Shown here: positions 58,733 to 64,000 of the stretch, in pieces
Position numbering within the stretch: the stretch's first letter is position 1
Layout of the letters: the number at the start of each line of letters is the position of its first letter
Origin: Erysipelotrichaceae bacterium
GTDB lineage: Bacteria; Bacillota_I; Bacilli_A; Erysipelotrichales; Erysipelotrichaceae
Assembly (NCBI GenBank): GCA_017473265.1
Contig: JAFULQ010000017.1
Location: 31,371 to 95,370 of the forward strand
Reading direction: 5' to 3'
DNA length: 64,000 nucleotides
The notes under the pieces: generated by a model
The model's database searches: none
What the model saw: only the letters and a program-made list of their open reading frames with translations
Told to the model about the DNA's origin: nothing
Position numbers and translations under genes: made by a program

Positions 58733-58769
58733 GGAACATGCGAAATTATGTATGAAAGGTGAGATAGAT

Positions 58770-59588
58770 ATGGCAACGTTAGAAATTAAAGATTTACATG
58801 TATCAGTGGATGGTAAAGAAATCTTAAAAGGGATTGATTTAGAAATTCATGATCATGAAGTACATGCATTAATGGGGCCTAATGGTAACGGAAAGTCTAC
58901 ATTATTACAAGCAATTATGGGACATCCGAGATATACAGTAACTCAAGGTAGTATTACGCTTGATGGACAAGATGTGTTAAGTATGAGCGTTGATGAACGT
59001 TCTAAAGCAGGATTATTCTTAGGTATGCAATATCCACAAGAAATTCCTGGTGTAACCAATTCTGATTTCTTAAAAGCAGCGATGAATGCTCGTTTAGAAA
59101 AGCCTATTAAATTGTTCCAATTCATTAAACAAATGGAAGGTGCAATTAAAGAACTAGAAATGAAACCAGATTTGGCACATCGTTTCTTAAATGATGGATT
59201 CTCTGGTGGAGAAAAGAAACGTAATGAAATTGTACAAATGAAGTTATTAAAACCATCAATTGCGATGTTAGATGAAATTGATAGTGGACTTGATGTTGAT
59301 GCATTAAAAGTAGTCGCAAATAGTATTACAAAACAAAAAGAAGAAACAGGATTAGGATTAATTGTTGTTTCTCACTATGAACGTTTCTACACATTATTAA
59401 AACCAACACATGCACATGTATTAGTGGATGGTCGTATTTTAGTTAGTGGAGATGCGTCTTTGGCTGCGAAAATTGATACAGAAGGCTATGAATGGATTTC
59501 TAAAGAATATGATATTGATTTAAATAGCAAGGAAGATACGTATAAGCGTATTTCATTAGGTTCTTGTGCTGCGGCTAAAAGAGGGTAA
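58770..59588 (+). CDS. sufC: Fe-S cluster assembly ATPase SufC
   Basis: SufC is the ATPase of the SufBCD scaffold. The 272-residue product starts MATLEIKDLHVSVDG, with Walker A GPNGNGKST, signature FSGGEKKRNE and Walker B AMLDEIDSGLDVDAL, all SufC-specific. ATG 58770 follows AAAGGTGAG; the upstream in-frame ATG at 58731 overlaps the -10 box. It leads the sufCDSUB operon, whose order is the standard Firmicute one. Confidence 0.95.
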   Translation: MATLEIKDLHVSVDGKEILKGIDLEIHDHEVHALMGPNGNGKSTLLQAIMGHPRYTVTQGSITLDGQDVLSMSVDERSKAGLFLGMQYPQEIPGVTNSDFLKAAMNARLEKPIKLFQFIKQMEGAIKELEMKPDLAHRFLNDGFSGGEKKRNEIVQMKLLKPSIAMLDEIDSGLDVDALKVVANSITKQKEETGLGLIVVSHYERFYTLLKPTHAHVLVDGRILVSGDASLAAKIDTEGYEWISKEYDIDLNSKEDTYKRISLGSCAAAKRG

Positions 59589-59593
59589 GCAGG

Positions 59594-60370
59594 ATGGAAT
59601 ATATAATTAAGGAAGCTTTTGAGCGTATTGCTATTACAAGTAGTGATACGTATCAAATGACATTCACACAAAATGCGAATGTAATTATTGATTATGATGG
59701 TTCTTTGGATATTCATTGGGAAGTAACTGTTGCGCAGGATGTTAAAGCAACGATTTTGTTTTTAAATCATTCTACAGATACAGTTACAACAAATGAAATC
59801 TATCATGTAAAAAAAGATGCATCTTTAACTATGGCGTATTGTGAATTGATGTTAAATCCAATTCAACATACAACAAAAGTATATTTAGAAGAAACAGGGG
59901 CTGTTGGTAATGTTCATACAGCTACTGTTTGTGGTGATAAGGTTTCTTATGATGTAGCAATTCAACATTTAGCTCCATATACTCAAAGTAATATGGAAAA
60001 CTATGGTATCGTAATGAAGGGTGCTCATTGGGATGTTGTGGCTACAGGACAAATTAAGCGTGGATGTTATCAAAGTAAAGCGCATCAAACAACACGTATT
60101 TTAACATTGGATGAAAAACAAAATGTTAAAGTGTTACCAATCTTATTGATTGATGAAAATGATGTCGAAGCATCTCATGCATGTAGTTTAGGTCAACCAG
60201 ATGAAAACCAATTGTATTATATGCAATCACGTGGTATGAATCGTACGCAAGCAATTCAATTGTTAACGATTGGATATTTATTACCGATTGCGACAATTAT
60301 TGATGATGAAACGGTTCGTGAAGAAATTCGTAAAGAGATTGAAAAGAAGGTGCAATTATGCAAGATGTAA
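59594..60370 (+). CDS. sufD: Fe-S cluster assembly protein SufD (short form)
   Basis: This 258-residue SufD pairs with SufB and SufC. Usual SufD proteins have 400 or more residues; this one lacks most of the N-terminal helical domain and keeps the beta-helix core (residues ~30-180) and the C-terminal helical part (YYMQSRGMNRTQAIQLLTIGYL), which binds SufC. The frame is intact, and short forms occur in the same bacterial group, so it is not a pseudogene. It overlaps sufS by 13 bases. Confidence 0.88.
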   Translation: MEYIIKEAFERIAITSSDTYQMTFTQNANVIIDYDGSLDIHWEVTVAQDVKATILFLNHSTDTVTTNEIYHVKKDASLTMAYCELMLNPIQHTTKVYLEETGAVGNVHTATVCGDKVSYDVAIQHLAPYTQSNMENYGIVMKGAHWDVVATGQIKRGCYQSKAHQTTRILTLDEKQNVKVLPILLIDENDVEASHACSLGQPDENQLYYMQSRGMNRTQAIQLLTIGYLLPIATIIDDETVREEIRKEIEKKVQLCKM

Positions 60371-61590
60371 ATCAAATTCGTAAAGATTTTCCGATGTTGA
60401 ATGGAAAAATGATGAATGGATATCCATTAGTATATCTAGATAATGCCGCAACGACTTTTAAACCTCAAAGTGTTATTGATGCAGTTGTAAAGTATTATAC
60501 CGATGAAACTTGTAATGCTCATCGTGGGGATTATGAGTTGAGTGCGATGGTTTCTGATGCCTATGAAGCAGGAAGACAAGCTATTGCGGATTTGATTCAT
60601 TGTGAAAGTAAGGAAGTTATTTTTACTTCTGGTGCTAGTGGTTCATTGAATTTAGTAGCATATGGGTATGGTAGAAAATATCTTAAAGAAGGAGATGTTA
60701 TTTTATCAACAGAAGCGGAACATGCATCAAATATTTTACCTTGGTTTAAAGTGGCTGAAGAAACTGGTGCTGTAATTGAATATATTCCTTTAGATGAAGA
60801 AGGAAGATTAACTGTTGAAAACTTTAAGAAAGTATTAACTGATAAAGTTAAAGTAGTTACTTTTGCCTCTGTTACCAATGTTTTAGGTTATATTGCGCCT
60901 GTAAAAGAAATTTGTAAGTTAGCGCATGAAGTGGGGGCAGTTGTTGTTGTGGATGGCGCACAAGCGGTTCCTCATGTGGCTGTAAATGTAAAGGATGAAG
61001 ATATTGACTTTTTAGCTTTCAGTGGGCATAAGATGTGTGGTCCTACAGGTGTTGGCGTATTATATGGTAAATATGAATTGTTAGAGATTACCGATCCATT
61101 TATGTTAGGTGGCGGAAGTAATGCTCGTTTTGATATTTGTGGAAATATTTTGTTGAAGAAACCTCCATTTAAATTTGAAGCGGGTACTCCAGCAATTGAA
61201 GCAGTATTAGGGTTACATGAAGCTGTGAAGTATTTACAAAAGGTTGGTTTTGATTATATTGAAAAGCGTGAAAAGGAATTGCGTGATTACTTAGTAAGTA
61301 AGATGCAAGAACTTGATCATATTATTTTGTATAATGCGAATGCAGATACAGGTATTGTGACCTTTAATGTAAAAGATGTATTTGCACAGGATGCGGCATC
61401 TTACTTAAACACAAAAGGTATTTGTGTGCGTTCGGGTACCCATTGTGCAAAGATTTTAGTTAATGTATTAGAAACTAGTGAAACATTGCGTGCTAGTTTG
61501 TATTTCTATAATACATTTGAAGAATGTGATGCTTTGGTTGAAGCATTAAAAACAACGACAGTAGAAAATTGTATTGGTATCTTTTTTTAG
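60358..61590 (+). CDS. sufS: Cysteine desulfurase SufS
   Basis: SufS mobilises sulfur from cysteine for Fe-S assembly. The 410-residue product shows YLDNAATTFKPQ, NAHRGDYELS, the PLP Lys in FSGHKMCGPTGVGVLYG and the active Cys in CVRSGTHCAK, in the group II pattern. It overlaps the end of sufD and is followed by sufU, its sulfur acceptor. Codons and operon position are ordinary. Confidence 0.95.
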   Translation: MQDVNQIRKDFPMLNGKMMNGYPLVYLDNAATTFKPQSVIDAVVKYYTDETCNAHRGDYELSAMVSDAYEAGRQAIADLIHCESKEVIFTSGASGSLNLVAYGYGRKYLKEGDVILSTEAEHASNILPWFKVAEETGAVIEYIPLDEEGRLTVENFKKVLTDKVKVVTFASVTNVLGYIAPVKEICKLAHEVGAVVVVDGAQAVPHVAVNVKDEDIDFLAFSGHKMCGPTGVGVLYGKYELLEITDPFMLGGGSNARFDICGNILLKKPPFKFEAGTPAIEAVLGLHEAVKYLQKVGFDYIEKREKELRDYLVSKMQELDHIILYNANADTGIVTFNVKDVFAQDAASYLNTKGICVRSGTHCAKILVNVLETSETLRASLYFYNTFEECDALVEALKTTTVENCIGIFF

Positions 61591-61605
61591 AAAGTAGGTG
61601 TCTAC

Positions 61606-62055
61606 ATGTCTGAATTATTAAAAAATCCTCAAATCTTACGTGAGATTATTATGGACCATTATCAATATCCACATAATCATGAATTAACACATAGTGATGA
61701 GTATTTATCTGTACATATGGCAAGTGAGTCTTGTATTGATGATATTCATGTGGAAGCGAAATTTGATGCAAATAAAGTAGTGGATGTACGTTTTGATGGT
61801 GTTGCTTGTACAATTGGTACAGCATCTACTTCGATTATGACAGAATTGATGATTGGTAAAACCAAAGAAGAAGCTCGTACAATCATTGCTGAATACTATA
61901 AGATGATTGATGGTCAAGCGTATGATGAAGAGTTATTAGAAGAAGCTGTGGCTTTCCAAAATGTTGGAAAACAAGCCAATCGTATTAAGTGTGCAACCAT
62001 TGGTTGGAAAGGCTTTGAAGAATTATTAAATGAAAGTGAGAAGGAACATGAATAA
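61606..62055 (+). CDS. sufU: SufU sulfur-transfer zinc protein
   Basis: This 149-residue protein accepts sulfur from SufS through its zinc site. The ligands correspond to SESCID (Cys and Asp), VACTIGTAS (Cys) and RIKCATIGW (Cys). Typical SufU has NPxCGD in the first motif; here the segment is SESCID, so the neighbouring residues differ but Cys-x-Asp is kept. AAAGTAGGTG precedes the ATG. It overlaps sufB by 8 bases (ATGAATAA). Confidence 0.93.
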   Translation: MSELLKNPQILREIIMDHYQYPHNHELTHSDEYLSVHMASESCIDDIHVEAKFDANKVVDVRFDGVACTIGTASTSIMTELMIGKTKEEARTIIAEYYKMIDGQAYDEELLEEAVAFQNVGKQANRIKCATIGWKGFEELLNESEKEHE

Positions 62056-63454
62056 GAAGGATGAAGTTCTATACTCACAAGATGAATATAAATATGGGTT
62101 TAGTGATAAGGATGTTAGTATCTACAATACAGGGAAGGGTCTAACTCGTGATACGGTTATTGCGATTTCTAAGATTAAAAATGAACCAGAATGGATGTTG
62201 GAGTATCGTTTAAAAGCATATGAAGCCTTTGAAAAGATGCCAATTCAATCTTGGGGACCAAACCTAGATCTAATTGACTTTGATGATTATACTTATTATA
62301 TTCGTCCAAGTGATAAGAAAGAAAAAAGTTGGGATGATGTACCAGAAACGATTCGTGATACCTTTAATAAACTAGGAATTCCTGAAGCGGAACAAAAGTT
62401 CTTAGCAGGAGTACATACACAATATGAATCTGAAATGGTATATTCTAACATGTTACAAGAAGTAGAAGATAAGGGTGTTATCTTCTTAGATACAGATAGT
62501 GCTGTGCGTTTATTCCCAGATATTGTTAAAGAGTATTTTGGTAAGATTGTACCTTATACAGACAACAAGTTTGCGGCTTTAAATAGTGCTGTATGGTCTG
62601 GTGGATCATTTATCTATGTACCTAAAGGAGTGACTTTAGATAAGCCATTACAAAGTTATTTCCGTATTAATACCGAACGTATGGGGCAATTTGAACGTAC
62701 TTTAATTATTGTAGATGAGGGTGCTGATTTACATTATGTAGAGGGTTGTACAGCTCCTACCTATTCTAAGGATTCATTACATGCGGCGGTAGTAGAAATT
62801 TATGTACATCGTGATGCGAAGTGTCGTTATTCAACAGTACAAAACTGGTCTAGTAATATCCTTAACCTAGTAACTAAACGTGCTAAGGTTATGGGCAATG
62901 GTTTAATGGAATGGATTGATGGGAATATTGGTTCGCAAATTTCGATGAAATATCCTGCTTGTATTTTGGCTGAAGAAGGTGCAAAGGGTATGACAGTATC
63001 TGTAGCAGTAGCTAGCAAAGGTCAAATTCAAGATACAGGTGCGAAGATGATTCATTTAGCTCCAAATACATCAAGTACCATTATTTCTAAATCAGTTGCT
63101 AGATGTGGTGGAGAAGTTAACTATCGTGGTTGGGTTCAACATGGACCTAAAGCGCATTATGCAAAGAGTAAAATTGAATGTGATACTTTAATTTTAGATA
63201 AGATTTCAAAAAGTGATACAGTACCTTTGAATCGTACAAGTAATCCTACAAGTACAATTGAACATGAAGCTACGGTATCAAAAGTATCAGAAGAACAATT
63301 GTTCTATTTAATGTCTCGTGGTTTAAGTGAATCACAAGCAACACAAATGATTGTTATGGGATTCTTGGAACCATTCACAAAGGAATTACCAATGGAATAT
63401 GCGGTAGAGTTGAACCAATTATTGAAGTTGGATATGGAAGGATCTATTGGATAA
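62048..63454 (+). CDS. sufB: Fe-S cluster assembly protein SufB
   Basis: SufB is the scaffold subunit on which clusters are built. The 468-residue product shows the family's N-terminal helical region, the beta-helix core ([38 protein letters not shown]) and the C-terminal [13 protein letters not shown] with the conserved Cys, followed by the SufC-binding end. ATG 62048 is preferred to 62030 because GAGAAGGAAC lies just upstream. It is the last gene of the operon, ended by two hairpins. Confidence 0.95.
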   Translation: MNKKDEVLYSQDEYKYGFSDKDVSIYNTGKGLTRDTVIAISKIKNEPEWMLEYRLKAYEAFEKMPIQSWGPNLDLIDFDDYTYYIRPSDKKEKSWDDVPETIRDTFNKLGIPEAEQKFLAGVHTQYESEMVYSNMLQEVEDKGVIFLDTDSAVRLFPDIVKEYFGKIVPYTDNKFAALNSAVWSGGSFIYVPKGVTLDKPLQSYFRINTERMGQFERTLIIVDEGADLHYVEGCTAPTYSKDSLHAAVVEIYVHRDAKCRYSTVQNWSSNILNLVTKRAKVMGNGLMEWIDGNIGSQISMKYPACILAEEGAKGMTVSVAVASKGQIQDTGAKMIHLAPNTSSTIISKSVARCGGEVNYRGWVQHGPKAHYAKSKIECDTLILDKISKSDTVPLNRTSNPTSTIEHEATVSKVSEEQLFYLMSRGLSESQATQMIVMGFLEPFTKELPMEYAVELNQLLKLDMEGSIG

Positions 63455-63455
63455 G

Positions 63456-63483
63456 AGTGAACGTATATGCGTTCACTTTTTTT
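63456..63483 (+). terminator. First terminator of the suf operon
   Basis: AGTGAACG (63456-63463) pairs with CGTTCACT (63470-63477), followed by T. Confidence 0.85.
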
Positions 63484-63538
63484 ATACGATTACCACAATT
63501 ATCTAAGCGTTAATAAATTTTACGAAAGAGACTACAAA

Positions 63539-63566
63539 AGATCATCCATATTTGGATGGTCTTTTT
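63539..63566 (+). terminator. Second terminator-like hairpin after suf
   Basis: AGATCATCC (63539-63547) pairs with GGATGGTCT (63554-63562, one G-T pair), followed by T. No gene lies between the two hairpins. Confidence 0.78.
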
Positions 63567-63577
63567 TGTTTATATAA

Positions 63578-63604
63578 AGAAAAAGCTAATCGTAATGATT
63601 AGCT
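63578..63604 (-). terminator. Terminator of the small membrane protein gene (minus strand)
   Basis: AGCTAATC (63584-63591) pairs with GATTAGCT (63597-63604). On the minus strand the stem is followed by TTTTTCTTT. Confidence 0.75.
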
Positions 63605-63635
63605 ATAACTGTTATATAAATTGGAATTAGTCTAT

Positions 63636-63920
63636 TTATTTGCTATCTGCTGAACTTGTCTTTGACTTCAATTTAAGTACCAAGCCTGTCAACAGAGAAG
63701 ATATAAATGCAACCGTCGCTTGTGTTGCCAATATCCAATACAGTTCACTACCATTCGAGGGAACTACATTGACAACAACCCAACCCACAAGGGATAAAAC
63801 TGCAAATGCAACTGTTGTAAAGTAGGCTTTATTAAATCGCTGGAACAGAATACGAACTCCTAAACCAACGATTATCGGAAGTCCAAAAACAAATAGATAG
63901 TTAATAATAATCTGTTTCAT
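63636..63920 (-). CDS. Small integral membrane protein, unknown family
   Basis: This 94-residue protein has three predicted helices (IINYLFVFGLPIIVGLGV, AYFTTVAFAVLSLVGWVVV, ILATQATVAFISSLLTGLVL) and a basic, serine-rich tail ending SSADSK. No family was recognised. ATG 63920 is chosen because AAAGGAGTG lies just before it; the earlier in-frame ATG at 63941 is upstream of that site. It follows the stop codon of another minus-strand frame (63954) by about 30 bases, which also ends in a helix plus basic tail, so the two may be operon partners. Confidence 0.65.
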   Translation of the reverse strand: MKQIIINYLFVFGLPIIVGLGVRILFQRFNKAYFTTVAFAVLSLVGWVVVNVVPSNGSELYWILATQATVAFISSLLTGLVLKLKSKTSSADSK

Positions 63921-63953
63921 ACAATCACACTCCTTTGTCAAATTGGAATTGGC

Positions 63954-64000
63954 TTATTTCTTACGAAATCTGATTGCCAAGATTGCACACACAACAATGC
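63954..64000 (-). CDS. 3' end of a minus-strand gene cut by the window edge
   Basis: Reading the minus strand from the edge gives A-I-V-V-C-A-I-L-A-I-R-F-R-K-K then stop at 63954-63956. A hydrophobic stretch followed by a basic tail fits the end of a membrane protein. Too little is present to name it; the frame could also be chance, but the close spacing to the next gene's ribosome site supports it. Confidence 0.4.
   Translation of the reverse strand, partial: IVVCAILAIRFRKK

Noticed and set aside
59594..60370. Truncated sufD pseudogene
   Set aside because: It is short, but the frame is intact, overlaps sufS and keeps the core and SufC-binding end; short SufD proteins occur in this group.

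Overview
The window reads as a chromosomal segment of a low-GC, anaerobic Bacillota. The best guess is an Erysipelotrichia-type gut or oral organism, inferred from the AT-rich codon use, the sufCDSUB order, a MurT/GatD pair, AdhE, a glycyl radical enzyme and several surface proteins with Ig-like or Cna-B domains. Species was not determined. No rRNA, CRISPR array, insertion sequence or phage module was seen. There are 11 tRNA genes: one alone, four in one cluster and six in another.

Layout. 1-2546: gamma-glutamyltransferase (cut by the window edge) and a NagA-type deacetylase. 2550-2950: gene-free stretch with a tRNA/tmRNA-like 3' end. 2950-8551: two zinc-ribbon membrane proteins, adhE behind tandem cre sites and a Rex-like operator, and a RhuM-Fic protein. 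8681-11314: MBOAT acyltransferase and DHHW partner, probably acylating a surface polymer. 11350-15707: YitT, YgiQ, an arginase-family enzyme, an FMN-binding-like lipoprotein and a TSCPD protein. 15794-23241: heterodimeric ABC exporter, DUF5662 protein, lspA-rluD-rhomboid-dCMP deaminase. 23334-27987: a very large secreted transglutaminase-like protein and a MalY/PatB-type aminotransferase. 28050-32435: a candidate small RNA, the tRNAs, MurT/GatD and a FUSC-like membrane protein. 32550-35204: thioester/Cna-B surface protein with a very recent internal duplication. 35247-42023: GntR regulator, glutaredoxin-like protein, NanE-like epimerase, glycyl radical enzyme, its activase, and a split transketolase. 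42084-45674: peptidase, esterase, DUF4097-like, methyltransferase and HIT proteins. 45751-52976: a complete maltodextrin-type operon (binding protein, two permeases, lipoprotein alpha-amylase, LacI regulator, ATPase). 53050-55433: DUF378 protein, a NYN-domain protein behind a structured leader, and a lipoprotein. 55444-58572: aminotransferase and two parvulin-like foldases. 58770-63454: sufCDSUB. 63636-end: small membrane proteins.

Most unusual points: (1) the GntR/NanE-like/glycyl-radical/transketolase locus, in which the radical enzyme has a GCGEF active-site loop instead of the common GCVEP and the epimerase differs from NanE in substrate-side motifs, suggesting an undescribed anaerobic sugar-phosphate route; (2) a GatD subunit lacking both the nucleophilic Cys and the catalytic His; (3) a candidate 65-70 nt small RNA with two C-rich loops; (4) a structured RNA ending just before a NYN-type RNase gene; (5) a 261-bp-period Cna-B duplication nearly identical at DNA level. 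All functions are inferred from sequence reading alone; no searches were run.
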